Assembly: GCA_900102385.1 (NCBI GenBank)
Contig: FNBQ01000001.1
Coordinates: 175,062 to 239,061, forward strand
Source: Bacteroidales bacterium KHT7
Lineage (GTDB): Bacteria; Bacteroidota; Bacteroidia; Bacteroidales; Bacteroidaceae
Length of the DNA stretch: 64,000 nucleotides
Direction of reading: 5' to 3'
The translations under genes and the position numbers were made by a program. Position 1 is the stretch's first letter; every line of letters starts with the position of its first letter. Below, piece after piece: positions 9,037 to 18,920 of this stretch. The notes under the pieces are model-generated. The model was not told the origin of the DNA and made no database searches. It was given only the letters and a program-made list of their open reading frames with translations.

Positions 9037-12000
9037 TTATTTTTTCTCGGCTTCATTCTGTTCCTCTTCCTTCTTTATTGCAGCTGGCTTCGGCTCTTCA
9101 GAGGCTGAAGGCTCGTTTCGCCGCATCTGCTGAGAGCCGTTTGGCTGCTGACGCTGAGGCATCGGAGCGTTCTTCTTTGTGTTCTTGAAGATGAACAGTT
9201 CGCTGAACTTATCCATCTTCTTGCGGAGCACAAGACCCGCGCCATTCTCTGTCAACTGTCCTTCGAGCATATTGTCGTAAACTTGGTCGTGGAACAGGCG
9301 GACGACTCGCGTGCCCGAATTGTCGAGACGATACTCGATAGCCACATCGTCTATGAACGACTGTCCAGCATCGGTATTGTTGTCCGACGAGATTTTTCCG
9401 CCGATCACGATACTCACGCGGTTATTCCAGAATCGCTTTGCAAAACGGAACGAATAGTCGGTGTGCATCTGTCCGTCGGCTCCGGTGTGGTCTTCCATTC
9501 CGAGGCTGATATCCATTGTCTGCAAGGCGTTGCCGGCAATGTTGTTTATCTCACTCTGCAAGAAACTGTTCATCGCATTGCTCATAGAGAAGTTGCTGTT
9601 GTTGCCCTCGGCAAGATAGAGTCCGGTTGCAAGCATTGATACAGCCAGTTTTCCGCGCTGCGCACTTGTCATGGCATTGAGTTCGTTCTGAACGGCATTA
9701 TCTTCGGGAGCGGCAAGAGTAAACTCGAGTCCCATGTTTTCGAGGGTATTTGTAACCTTAACACCCACATCGAAGGCAACCGAACGAGGTGTCTCGCCAT
9801 CGGTAACCGTCGCCTTTACTCGCTCGGTTGCCATGAAGTAAAGGGTTGGATTGAACACATCACCCGTCCACTCAATGTAACTGCCGTTCTGGATTGTGAA
9901 CGTCTTGAGCGGAATTACAGGCAGAGCATATTTCATCTCGCCGTTGTTCAGCGTGTAGCGTCCTGTAAGTATCATCTGTCCTTGCGGAGTGTACTGGAAC
10001 ACGAGGTTTCCGCCGCCTTCGAGATTGATGTAACTCTGGCGGTCGGCACTAATGTCGCACTTAATCTGCGCGCCTTGCTCCATCTGGATGTTCAGAAGCA
10101 TGTCCATACCAAAGATTGTGGCATCTTCCTCGATAATCTTCTTGCCCGAACTTGTGTCGCTGAAATCCTCGAACACAACCAAGTCGGCAAGTCGGTCTTC
10201 GACGGTGAGAGGCGTGTCGCGAAGAACGTATGTTACATCGGTATTTCCCTGAACATTGAGATATCCGCGGACAACGAGGTCGTTTATAACGCCTTTGACA
10301 GAGCAGAAGAAATCGACAACCACCTTGCCGTAGACCATCGAATTGATGTTTCGCTTGGCACTTACGAGAGTGAAGTTTCGTGCTCCCATTCGCATGTTTA
10401 CGCGAATCTTGTCGGTACGCACAAAGTTGATGTCACCGTTAATCTTAAACGGATTCTTGTCGAACGAATATACATTGAAGTCTTCGAACTTCATAACGCT
10501 GTTCTCGATTTTCACCGGTGTATCGTCGAACTTGAAGTTGAAACCGTACAATGCCGATGACAAGGTTGCCTTGTTCAGTTCGACAGAGCCGTTTACAATC
10601 GGGCGATTCAGGTTTCCGGTTATATCGAGCGAGCCGCCGCATGTGCCATCGAACGCGCACATGTGGTCTGGAATGAATCCATTTACGATACTGAGCGGGA
10701 ACTTGTAGAAACGGGCCGTCAAATCAAGGTCGCCAGCCTCAGTGTTGTAGTAAGTTCCCTTGACTGTGGCAACCTCAACGCCGTCCTTCATCATTCTGCC
10801 GTCAACATAATGTCCGTCCTCGCCTTTTGGCAGATAAACGAATTCGGCACCGATGTTTCCGATAGGACATTCTTCGTATGTCATATTATGAACGTCGATA
10901 TCGCTTGCCACAGAGAAATCGGTCTCGCTGTTGACCATTGCGTGGAACGAGCCGTTGAAATCGCCAGTTACATAAGGGCAATACGGAATTGACGAGGTGA
11001 TGTCGCCAAGTTGCAAATGACTGACATCGAGCGTCAAATCTTGCCAATATTCGCTGTCGGGCGTTGAATAGAGTTTCAGACCGGTTCCGTCATCGGCAAG
11101 GAGTTCGACTTTGGCATCGACATGATATCTTTCGCCTGAAATGAGGATGAAGTTATCGTCGTTCAGTTTAAACTCGCGATAGCCGAGCGTCGGATGCGAC
11201 GGATAGAAGTTTATAAGATAGCCGTTCTCTACTACCCCAACCTGCGCACCGAGTTTTATGGCGAGTTTGTCTTTGTCGTCGTAGAGCGCGACGAGGGCTT
11301 TCGCTCCGTTCTCTACCATCTCGCCATCGAGCTTCGCCTTGAAGACGAACTGTTTGTTCTTCGGACCGTTTTCGACAAGTCCGCGGAACTTGATGCTCGT
11401 TGTGTCTTGCGAAACCACAAGGCGAACAGTATCAATCTGCATACTGTCGGCATCTATCGAGTAGATGTGCATCTTGCCGTTCAAACCCTTTTCGGGCGAA
11501 GTATTCATTCTTATTCTGAAATCGCCGAAACTGTAGCCGTTGATAGCAAGCAGGTTCGAAACCGGATTATTGTTACCCATCTCGAGTTTCAAGTCCATCA
11601 GAGGCATTGCGCGGCGAAGTTCGTTTTGGTCGATACGCTTCTTTTCGAGCTGGTCGCTGATAATCTCGCCGAGTTTCATACATTGGTCTGAAAGCGCCAT
11701 CAATCCGCCGCTGACGTGCATTCCGAGTTTCATGTCGCCCGAAGAAGCCGAAGCATAAGTTGTGTCGGCATCGGCGTAGGCATTTAAAATGAAATCTTGC
11801 GGATAGTACGATGTTTTTTCGGTATTGATGTACATATCGTTTACCGAAGCCTGAAGTTGATACATGTCCTTCATGTCGGTAGAAGCACTGGCTTTCAGTT
11901 TCATTCCGGCATCGAGAGGGTCTTCGACAACATCCATTGCAAGAAAATCGACTTTTCGCAAATCAACGTCCATATCTGCCGATACGAAATCCTTTTTCAA

Positions 12001-13734
12001 ATCGCCCTCGGCATTGGCTTTCATGGCGATAAGTTTGTTGTCGGTATCGGCCGAAACCTTGTAATGATTGTTGGCGTATGTTGCGTTGAAATTAATCTTG
12101 TCGAGATGATATTTGTCGTAGTGCAACTTACTGATATGCGCCTTTGCCTCGGCATGAGTGGCAGCCGAATAAACGTCTGTGCCCTTTCCGCGAGCCTCAA
12201 CGTTGCCCGAGAAGGTGTACATCGCCTCTTTTGGCATGAAGTGATGAACGTTTATGTCCTTTATGTCGAGGTTTGCTGTGTACGATTCGCTCTTGCCGTT
12301 ATAAAGTGCATCGAAGGTGGCTCTTCCGCCGCCCTCGGTAAACACTCCCTTGGCATTATACGATTCTGTAGCCATATCGGCGGTGGCATGGGCATCGAGC
12401 GTCATGCCGTCGGGCAGATTGTAGTCGCCCATCACGTCGGGCATAATGGCTGAAATCCATTTCAGATTTCCGGTCGTCGCCGTCATCTCGGCATCGGCAT
12501 ACATTTTTTCAGGCTCCATCACATTTCTGATGTGAGACTTTCCCTTTGCCTCCAAGCAGCCTTTCATGTTGGCATAGATGCCCGTGATGTCCATTGCATC
12601 GGCATTTCCGTCAACATTTGCACGAAGGTTGAACGGCACGTTGGGATAATGCCGCGCCACGTTTTCAGGCAGATTCTCGCCTGCCAATGTTATGACATCC
12701 TGCTTTCCGAGGCTTGCCCTGAAGCGCGCGTACATTCTGCCTCCCGAACCCTTCTCGAACGAATTCAGGTCGAAGTCGACGATGGCATCGCCGTACGAAT
12801 CGGGCGTGCGGAACATAGCCTCGGGCAGATGTATTGATGTCGAATCCATCCAGAACTTGCACATCAGCGAGTCCATCTTGAGTCCCGAACGTTCGCTGAA
12901 CGAGCATCGCGAAACATTCAGAGCCGTGCGGCGCGGATTGTATTCTATCGAATCGACCTGAAGGTTTATCTTGTCTAACTGAATATGCTCGGGATCGAAA
13001 CCTCGCTTAGGCTCGCCGGCAGCACTTTTGTATGTCAATCCTCCATCGGCAAGCGTTACTTTGTTTATAGTGTAGAGAGTGTCTTTCAGATTCAGGATGC
13101 CGTCGGTCATATTGGCATCGGCCAGATTGGCTGTCACCTCGAAGAGAGAGTCGCTCACCATCGTGAGCCTCATCCTAACGTTCTCTACCTTAACTTTCTC
13201 GAGCATCACCTTCCAGTATGTTGGCTCTGAAGTAGCGGTATCTTCGGGCAGAGTATCGTTTATGCACACATCGAGATAGGCATCTTTCATGTTTGCCTGA
13301 GTAATGACAGCCGTTTCGGGTTCGAGTTCAATGCCGTGGCTGTTCATGTACAGATAGTCGATGTGTCCCTTAACCCGGGCAGCCTCAACCATCTCCTTGG
13401 TGTTAAGTTTTACGCCTTTTATCTCAACGGCATCAATCTCAACCTTGTTTTTGAACAAAGGCAGAAGCTGCACGTCTATTCGCATATCATCGACCTTGAA
13501 AAGCGTATCGGTATTCTCAACAATATCAACGCGCTTGACCTTCAAATCAAGAGGAAACCCGAGATTAACCCGACCAATCGAGATTTTCATTCCGGTGGCC
13601 TCGCTTGCGTAGTCAGAGGCTATGCCAACCACCAGATTCTGAACGGGAGGAAGATATAGCAGCAAGGTAACTATAAGGAATAATACAAACGGACTTGCCA
13701 ATATTATTGCACTCCATTTTATATATTTATTCAT
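9037..13734 (-). CDS. tamB: TamB-like translocation/assembly module protein (DUF490)
   Basis: 1565 residues. One N-terminal membrane anchor (about residues 8-30) is followed by an AsmA-like start (ISIGRVNLGFPLDLKVKRV), then a very long beta-repeat region and a C-terminal DUF490 domain (about 1150-1500). The last 60 residues are a charged Glu/Lys/Gln-rich tail. It is expected to span the periplasm as a beta-taco groove, moving lipid or helping barrel assembly. It is the first gene of a two-gene operon with tamL and is divergent from the cyclophilin gene. The length is usual for Bacteroidota TamB. Confidence 0.88.
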   Translation of the reverse strand: MNKYIKWSAIILASPFVLFLIVTLLLYLPPVQNLVVGIASDYASEATGMKISIGRVNLGFPLDLKVKRVDIVENTDTLFKVDDMRIDVQLLPLFKNKVEIDAVEIKGVKLNTKEMVEAARVKGHIDYLYMNSHGIELEPETAVITQANMKDAYLDVCINDTLPEDTATSEPTYWKVMLEKVKVENVRMRLTMVSDSLFEVTANLADANMTDGILNLKDTLYTINKVTLADGGLTYKSAAGEPKRGFDPEHIQLDKINLQVDSIEYNPRRTALNVSRCSFSERSGLKMDSLMCKFWMDSTSIHLPEAMFRTPDSYGDAIVDFDLNSFEKGSGGRMYARFRASLGKQDVITLAGENLPENVARHYPNVPFNLRANVDGNADAMDITGIYANMKGCLEAKGKSHIRNVMEPEKMYADAEMTATTGNLKWISAIMPDVMGDYNLPDGMTLDAHATADMATESYNAKGVFTEGGGRATFDALYNGKSESYTANLDIKDINVHHFMPKEAMYTFSGNVEARGKGTDVYSAATHAEAKAHISKLHYDKYHLDKINFNATYANNHYKVSADTDNKLIAMKANAEGDLKKDFVSADMDVDLRKVDFLAMDVVEDPLDAGMKLKASASTDMKDMYQLQASVNDMYINTEKTSYYPQDFILNAYADADTTYASASSGDMKLGMHVSGGLMALSDQCMKLGEIISDQLEKKRIDQNELRRAMPLMDLKLEMGNNNPVSNLLAINGYSFGDFRIRMNTSPEKGLNGKMHIYSIDADSMQIDTVRLVVSQDTTSIKFRGLVENGPKNKQFVFKAKLDGEMVENGAKALVALYDDKDKLAIKLGAQVGVVENGYLINFYPSHPTLGYREFKLNDDNFILISGERYHVDAKVELLADDGTGLKLYSTPDSEYWQDLTLDVSHLQLGDITSSIPYCPYVTGDFNGSFHAMVNSETDFSVASDIDVHNMTYEECPIGNIGAEFVYLPKGEDGHYVDGRMMKDGVEVATVKGTYYNTEAGDLDLTARFYKFPLSIVNGFIPDHMCAFDGTCGGSLDITGNLNRPIVNGSVELNKATLSSALYGFNFKFDDTPVKIENSVMKFEDFNVYSFDKNPFKINGDINFVRTDKIRVNMRMGARNFTLVSAKRNINSMVYGKVVVDFFCSVKGVINDLVVRGYLNVQGNTDVTYVLRDTPLTVEDRLADLVVFEDFSDTSSGKKIIEEDATIFGMDMLLNIQMEQGAQIKCDISADRQSYINLEGGGNLVFQYTPQGQMILTGRYTLNNGEMKYALPVIPLKTFTIQNGSYIEWTGDVFNPTLYFMATERVKATVTDGETPRSVAFDVGVKVTNTLENMGLEFTLAAPEDNAVQNELNAMTSAQRGKLAVSMLATGLYLAEGNNSNFSMSNAMNSFLQSEINNIAGNALQTMDISLGMEDHTGADGQMHTDYSFRFAKRFWNNRVSIVIGGKISSDNNTDAGQSFIDDVAIEYRLDNSGTRVVRLFHDQVYDNMLEGQLTENGAGLVLRKKMDKFSELFIFKNTKKNAPMPQRQQPNGSQQMRRNEPSASEEPKPAAIKKEEEQNEAEKK

Positions 13735-13826
13735 AGATTATTTTCATTTATAAATGTATAAATGCAAAGAAAACATTTTTTTAGGAAATAGCCGCCACTT
13801 CTGCCGCACTTTTTAAATTATTTTTA

Positions 13827-13834
13827 TATTTTCG
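13827..13834 (+). promoter_or_regulatory. Possible -7 element for the cyclophilin operon
   Basis: TATTTTCG lies 23 bases before the start codon at 13858 and matches TAnnTTTG at all but one position. No clear TTTG element was found upstream, so the call is weak. Confidence 0.35.
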
Positions 13835-13857
13835 CAAACCGAAAAAAGAATTGTAAA

Positions 13858-14709
13858 ATGAAAAAAATATTTATATCACTTGCCGTAATTATTGCATGCC
13901 TTGCAGCAGGCAGTTGCGGCAACAAAAAGAATCCTATGGAAGAAAATCTGACAACTGTACTTATCGAGACATCGAAGGGAAATATCAAGGTTGCGTTGTA
14001 CGACGAAACTCCGCTTCACCGCAACAATTTCATAAAACTCTGTTCCAACGGAACTTACGACGGAGTTCTGTTTCACCGCGTCATCGGCGACTTTATGATT
14101 CAGACGGGCGACCCTGACTCTAAAAACGCAAAGCCGCACGAACTTCTGGGCGGCGAAGATCCCGACTGCCCTACCATTCCGGCAGAATTCCGCTTTCCAC
14201 AGTATTTCCACAAGCGCGGAGCGTTGGCTGCTGCCCGTCAGGCCGACAGCGTAAACGCAAAGAAGGAATCGAGCGGCACCCAGTGGTATATCGTTACCGG
14301 AAAGAAGTACAAGCCCGAACAACTTCGCGAGTACGAAATAAACATGGACTTGGACAAGAAGATGAAGTTGATAGAAAAGGGCAAGAAGGAAAGAATGAAA
14401 GAGATTTTCCAACTGCGCAAGGAGGGCAAGAAGGAAGAAGTTCAGAACATCTACGAGCAGATTGAAGACAACGCTCAAATGGAGGTTGCAAAGCATCCTT
14501 TCATCCGCTTTCCGCAGAACATCATAGACACTTATGTAAACGTGGGCGGATGTCCGTTCCTCGACAGCCAGTACACGGTCTTCGGCGAGGTTCTTGAAGG
14601 CATGGACGTGGTCGATGCCATTCAGTATGTAAAGACCGACCCGGCAAAACGTCCTTTGGAGGACATCAAGATTATAAAAGTGACAGTTAACAAACCAAGC
14701 AACAAGTGA
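13858..14709 (+). CDS. Peptidyl-prolyl cis-trans isomerase, cyclophilin type, lipoprotein with an inserted charged segment
   Basis: 283 residues. A lipobox (LAAGSC, Cys20) indicates a periplasm-facing lipoprotein. The cyclophilin fold runs in two parts, residues 32-150 and 226-280. It includes FHRVIGDFMIQTGDP (catalytic Arg74), GTQWYIV in place of GxQFFI, and YTVFGEV. Between them, about residues 152-222, is a very charged, probably helical insertion rich in Lys and Glu that ordinary cyclophilins lack. Tryptophan in the GTQW motif is seen in slow or atypical members. It should catalyse proline isomerisation during folding of envelope proteins. The M16 peptidase gene starts within its stop codon, so the pair is an operon. 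Confidence 0.88.
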   Translation: MKKIFISLAVIIACLAAGSCGNKKNPMEENLTTVLIETSKGNIKVALYDETPLHRNNFIKLCSNGTYDGVLFHRVIGDFMIQTGDPDSKNAKPHELLGGEDPDCPTIPAEFRFPQYFHKRGALAAARQADSVNAKKESSGTQWYIVTGKKYKPEQLREYEINMDLDKKMKLIEKGKKERMKEIFQLRKEGKKEEVQNIYEQIEDNAQMEVAKHPFIRFPQNIIDTYVNVGGCPFLDSQYTVFGEVLEGMDVVDAIQYVKTDPAKRPLEDIKIIKVTVNKPSNK

Positions 14710-15944
14710 TTAAGATTAACAGACATACGCTCGACAATGGTCTCGAAATGATTCACTTCGAAGACAAGAGCACACAGATGGTGGCTCTGAACACGATGTA
14801 CAAAGTGGGCTCGCGAAACGAGAGTCCCGACCACACAGGCTTTGCCCATCTGTTTGAGCATCTGATGTTTGGCGGCTCGGTAAACATTCCGAATTTCGAC
14901 ACGCACATCGAAAATGCCGGAGGCGAAAACAACGCGTGGACAAACACCGACCGCACAAACTTCTACATAACCGTTCCGCGAAACAATGCCGAGACGGCTT
15001 TCTGGCTCGAATCCGACAGAATGTTAAGCCTCGCCTTCACGCCAAAGAGCCTCGAGGTTCAGCGCAACGTGGTTATGGAGGAGTTCAAGCAGCGCAACAT
15101 AAACCAGCCTTACGGCGATGTGGGACACCTGCTGCGCTCGCTCATCTACAAAAGACATTCGTACCGCTGGCCTACCATCGGACTAAAACTTGAGCATATT
15201 GCCAACGCTACGCTCGACGATGTCAAGGATTTCTTTTTCCGATTCTATGCGCCAAACAATGCCGTTTTGGCAATAACGGGCAACATAAGCTTCGACGAGG
15301 CACGACGGCTTACCGAGAAATGGTTCGGCCCAATCCCGAGCCGTGCCGTCGACACCACTCAGCCACCGTGCGAGCCTCAGCAAACCGAGGAACGACGATT
15401 GGAGGTTGAGCGCGACGTGCCGTTCGATATGATTACCATCGGTATTCCTATTTGCAGCGTTACAGATGCCGAATATCCAACACTCGACAGCATAACCGAC
15501 ATTCTGACAACCGGTCAGTCGGCTCGAATGATAAAGAATCTTGTGCAGGAGAAGCAGATTTTCTCGCAGGTTGACTGCTACCTCATGGACACGGTCGACC
15601 CGGGATTTCTTACCGTGATGGGCAGACTAAACAAGGGCACAACCTTCGAGACTGCCGAGACCGAGATTTGGGGCGAATTCGACAGACTGAAGACCGAACT
15701 TGTAGGCGACTACGAGTTGCAAAAGGTCAAAAACAAATTCGAATCAATGCACATAATCGAGAACGAGAACTATCTGTCGCTTGCCACAAACATAGCCTTC
15801 GCGGCCTCGCTTGGCGATGTTGAGCATTTTAACCGCGAAGTGCCAAACTACTTGGCTGTTACAGCCGACGGCATAAGAGAACAGGCACGCAATCTTTTCC
15901 GCCACGAAAAGTGCAACACCGTTCTTTACAAAGCAAAGAAATAA
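14706..15944 (+). CDS. M16 family zinc peptidase (insulinase/pitrilysin-like)
   Basis: 412 residues from a GTG start that overlaps the preceding stop (GTGA). The start is supported because the family's N-terminal pattern (HTLDNGL) begins six codons later, before any ATG. The inverted zinc motif HxxEH is present as HLFEH (His48, Glu51, His52). The third ligand region NVVMEEFKQR follows about 75 residues later, as expected. The second M16 domain (about 185-370) is present in short form. No signal peptide is visible, so a cytoplasmic location is likely, although its partner encodes an envelope lipoprotein. It is expected to degrade peptides or misfolded fragments. Confidence 0.88.
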   Translation: MIKINRHTLDNGLEMIHFEDKSTQMVALNTMYKVGSRNESPDHTGFAHLFEHLMFGGSVNIPNFDTHIENAGGENNAWTNTDRTNFYITVPRNNAETAFWLESDRMLSLAFTPKSLEVQRNVVMEEFKQRNINQPYGDVGHLLRSLIYKRHSYRWPTIGLKLEHIANATLDDVKDFFFRFYAPNNAVLAITGNISFDEARRLTEKWFGPIPSRAVDTTQPPCEPQQTEERRLEVERDVPFDMITIGIPICSVTDAEYPTLDSITDILTTGQSARMIKNLVQEKQIFSQVDCYLMDTVDPGFLTVMGRLNKGTTFETAETEIWGEFDRLKTELVGDYELQKVKNKFESMHIIENENYLSLATNIAFAASLGDVEHFNREVPNYLAVTADGIREQARNLFRHEKCNTVLYKAKK

Positions 15945-15976
15945 CATTTTTACAATAATCTCATTTTTCAAAAATC

Positions 15977-17161
15977 ATGCAGTATATTGTCAACTCAAAG
16001 ACGCTGAAAAAAGAGTTTAGTCTTTTATGTGAAAAGTACAACCACTATATGTGGGCTGTAGCTTGGGCTGGTAATATTGATAAATTTAAACTTGCCAAAA
16101 TATTGGAAGAAAATGCATACAAGATTGAAAAACTCATTGTGGGACTTCATTTTTATCAAACAGACCCATCATTTATAGAATGTTTCATGGACAAGAAAGG
16201 CGTTAGATTTGTAATGCAATCAGATGGAACATTTCACCCTAAAGTATACTTATTTTACAATTCTAAAAAGGATTGGTCGGCAATTGTCGGAAGTTCAAAT
16301 TTCACAACATCTGGTTTTGGTGATAATTGCGAGGCAAACATTCTGTTAAGTAGCGAAGATGGCGATCTTACGTTGTTCGAACAAATAAAGGATTCAATAT
16401 TTGAATGGTGGAAAAATGCTGAGTCGTTTGACCAAAAGAAATTGCAAGTATATAAGCAAAATTATAAAAATCAATTCCAAAATCTAAAAAAGACAACAAT
16501 ATTCAAGGGCAATAATATTGTATCTAAATTAGAGTTGTTAAATTGGAATGAGTTCTATTTTTGGGTACAACAAGACCATCGTTTGCAAGCTAGGTTTGAA
16601 CTTTTAGATAGAGCACAAAAGTGCTTTAAGGACAACGCACTATTTCGGAACATGAATGAAAGAGAACGTAAGGGATTTGCAGGATTGTTAAAAAGCAATT
16701 ACGAAAGCGAACCTAACTGGGCATTTTTCGGAACAATTTCAGAATTTAAATACAGACATCACCTAAATGACCCATCCAGCAAATTGCTCCATGCAATAGA
16801 TTTAATACCATCTTCCGGTGATGTTACAAAAAAACAATATGATGCCTACACGAAGTGTTTTATAAATATTCTTGGGAGAAAAAATCCATTAGCTAGTATT
16901 TCTCGTTTATTAGCAATAAAACGTCCTGATTTATTCGTTTGTATAAATAAATATAATAAGAAAAAAATTGCAGAAAGTTTCAATATCAGTAAATCGGATT
17001 TCACCGTGGAAAACTATTGGAATATCCTCGAATCTTTTATTTGGAATTCTGAATGGTATATAGAACCCAAAGGGAACAAGAAAGAATCCGAATTGAAATG
17101 CTGGAAATATAGAGTAGCCTTACTTGACAGCATTTCCTACAAATGGATTAAAGAATATTGA
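15977..17161 (+). CDS. Phospholipase-D-fold protein, putative nuclease of the single-HKD type
   Basis: 394 residues with no signal peptide. The N-terminal third carries one HKD half-site: His87-Pro-Lys89, then GSSNFT (Gly105 to Asn108) and an acidic tail. This is the layout used by PLD-superfamily nucleases such as BfiI and Nuc, which dimerise to complete the active site. I do not recognise the C-terminal half (about 200-394), which may be a recognition or helical domain. The gene is clearly AT-rich beside GC-richer neighbours and uses many AAA/AAT codons, suggesting recent acquisition. It starts 32 bases after the M16 gene and ends before a strong bidirectional terminator. A defence or restriction role is possible but unproven. 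The 160 bases after its stop are similarly AT-rich and may be part of the same insert. Confidence 0.65.
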   Translation: MQYIVNSKTLKKEFSLLCEKYNHYMWAVAWAGNIDKFKLAKILEENAYKIEKLIVGLHFYQTDPSFIECFMDKKGVRFVMQSDGTFHPKVYLFYNSKKDWSAIVGSSNFTTSGFGDNCEANILLSSEDGDLTLFEQIKDSIFEWWKNAESFDQKKLQVYKQNYKNQFQNLKKTTIFKGNNIVSKLELLNWNEFYFWVQQDHRLQARFELLDRAQKCFKDNALFRNMNERERKGFAGLLKSNYESEPNWAFFGTISEFKYRHHLNDPSSKLLHAIDLIPSSGDVTKKQYDAYTKCFINILGRKNPLASISRLLAIKRPDLFVCINKYNKKKIAESFNISKSDFTVENYWNILESFIWNSEWYIEPKGNKKESELKCWKYRVALLDSISYKWIKEY

Positions 17162-17322
17162 GCAGCACCTACCGCTCTGACTTTATTACTGATGAACGAA
17201 AGCTATATTTGCTATTTGTTCCGTACAATACAAAAAACTTGTTTTCAGAGATGGGATTTACAAATTCGGCATGGTTTGTAAAACAATGTCAAGCAATTTC
17301 TGCTCAAGATTTTTTTATAAAC

Positions 17323-17363
17323 AAAAAAAGGAGAAACACCATTTCTGGCATTTCTCCTTTTTT
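17323..17363. terminator. Bidirectional terminator between convergent genes
   Basis: The stem AAAAAAGGAGAAA / TTTCTCCTTTTTT has a loop of about 14 bases and T-runs on both strands. It serves the PLD-fold gene (plus) and the CobW gene (minus). Confidence 0.85.
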
Positions 17364-17382
17364 CTTTTTCAGAAAATATCTA

Positions 17383-18708
17383 TCAATCCAAAATCAAGCA
17401 CTCGTCAAGAGCCTTTACAATCTCTTCCTTGTCGAGATGCTGACCAATGAAGACTATCTTCTGCATACGGTCGCCGTACTTCTCGTCCCAGTCGCGCTGC
17501 AATCCCGGATTCTTAGCCATAAAGTCTTCCAACTCGTCCTTCGGCATTGTGGCGTACCATTGGCCACAATTCTGCATAGAAACCTGCTTTCCAGCCTGCT
17601 CAAACAAGTAGCAGACATCATATTCGGTCTGGAAATAGCAAATTCCCTTTGCACGGATAATGTTCTTAGGCCACTTTTTAGCCACAAAATTGTCGAACTT
17701 AACCATATCCATAGGCTTACGACGCAGATACACAAACGTTCCGATGCCGTATTCCTCAACCTCGCCGCCCTCGTGGCAATTACAATGGTCGTGATGGTGG
17801 TGATGATGTCCGCACTTCTCGCAAACCTCGTCATCATCGTCGTCGTCATCGTGATGATGGTGATGTTCGTGCTCATCGTCGTGGTGATGATGCTCCTCAT
17901 CATGCTCGTGGTCGTGATGATGGTGGTGATGATGATGTTCTTCTTCCAACTCGTGCTCCATAGCCTCTTCGTCCATAGGCTTCTCAATCTCGGTCATCCA
18001 CGCAGCCGATGTTGCCACCTCATTGAAGTTGAACATATTGGTATTCAGAATCTTGTCAAAATCAACATCGCCATAGTTCGTCTCAATTATCTGAGCCTTT
18101 GGCTGAAGAGCGTGAACCACTTCCTTGACTCTCTGCAAGTCGGCAGGAGCAACCTCGGCAGCCTTGTTCAACAAAACGATATTACAGAACTCAATCTGCT
18201 GAATTACAAGATTTTCGATATCCTCCTCGCCTATCGATGTAGCCAAAAGACTGCTTCCACTTCCGAACTCGTCCTTCATGCGCAGGGCATCTACAACCGT
18301 AACGATGCTGTCGAGTTTAGGAATTCCGCCCTCGCTATACTTAGGGTCCATGCGCGGAATTGAGCAGATTGTTTGGGCAATTGGCGCAGGCTCGCAGATT
18401 CCACTTGCCTCTATGACGATGTAGTCGAAACGCCCCTGAGCAACGATGTCGTGCAGCTGCTGAACCAAATCCATCTTCAGCGTACAGCAGATACAGCCAT
18501 TCTGAAGAGGCACAAGACTGTCGTCGGTAGAACCAACCACTCCGCCCTTCTGTATAAGGTCGGCATCGATGTTAACCTCGCCTATATCGTTTACAATAAC
18601 CGCGAATTTTATACCTTTTTTGTTCGAAAGAATACGGTTCAAAAGAGTAGTTTTGCCGCTTCCCAGATATCCGGTTAGCAGCAAAACCGGAACTTCATTA
18701 TTATTCAT
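17383..18708 (-). CDS. CobW/COG0523-family GTPase metallochaperone with a long His/Asp-rich linker
   Basis: 441 residues. The Walker A motif is GYLGSGKTT (13-21), the metal-binding CxCC signature of the family is Cys72-Cys74-Cys75, and NKAA (181-184) stands at the usual NKxD position with its Asp absent. Between the GTPase and the C-terminal CobW domain (about 320-435) is a stretch at roughly 251-312 made of His, Asp and Glu runs plus two Cys pairs. It is far longer than in typical family members and is likely to store or deliver zinc or another transition metal. Such proteins insert metal into client enzymes at GTP cost. No zinc-repressor operator was recognised upstream. The next divergent gene encodes another His-rich protein. 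Confidence 0.9.
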   Translation of the reverse strand: MNNNEVPVLLLTGYLGSGKTTLLNRILSNKKGIKFAVIVNDIGEVNIDADLIQKGGVVGSTDDSLVPLQNGCICCTLKMDLVQQLHDIVAQGRFDYIVIEASGICEPAPIAQTICSIPRMDPKYSEGGIPKLDSIVTVVDALRMKDEFGSGSSLLATSIGEEDIENLVIQQIEFCNIVLLNKAAEVAPADLQRVKEVVHALQPKAQIIETNYGDVDFDKILNTNMFNFNEVATSAAWMTEIEKPMDEEAMEHELEEEHHHHHHHHDHEHDEEHHHHDDEHEHHHHHDDDDDDDEVCEKCGHHHHHHDHCNCHEGGEVEEYGIGTFVYLRRKPMDMVKFDNFVAKKWPKNIIRAKGICYFQTEYDVCYLFEQAGKQVSMQNCGQWYATMPKDELEDFMAKNPGLQRDWDEKYGDRMQKIVFIGQHLDKEEIVKALDECLILD

Positions 18709-18859
18709 AATCAGAAAAAATTTTATACATTTAATCTGAACTTATCAAATTTTATGCCAAAGAGTATTTTGATATGTTTTTTTTATCATGTCAATAACAC
18801 TCCTGAAATAATCTGCCAAAACGCAAAAGCATTTTGACAACTTTTATTATGTCTGACGC

Positions 18860-18889
18860 TTGCAGAAGCGCATTTTTTTAATATTTTTG
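18860..18889 (+). promoter_or_regulatory. Promoter of the secreted lectin operon
   Basis: TTG (18860-18862), 19 bases, then TATTTTTG (18882-18889), a close match to the Bacteroidota consensus. It lies 31 bases before the ATG at 18921. Confidence 0.75.
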
Positions 18890-18920
18890 CAAAATAACCA
18901 ATTTAAAACATTTAAAGACT

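Noticed and set aside
14706..14750. ATG at about 14748 as start of the M16 peptidase
   Set aside because: It would remove the conserved N-terminal HTLDNGL segment; the GTG overlapping the upstream stop keeps it.
17158..18363. A long plus-strand open frame starting at the end of the PLD-fold gene
   Set aside because: Most of it is the complement of the His/Asp-rich CobW gene; its Val/Met-rich repeats are the antisense of His codons. It also reads through a strong terminator.
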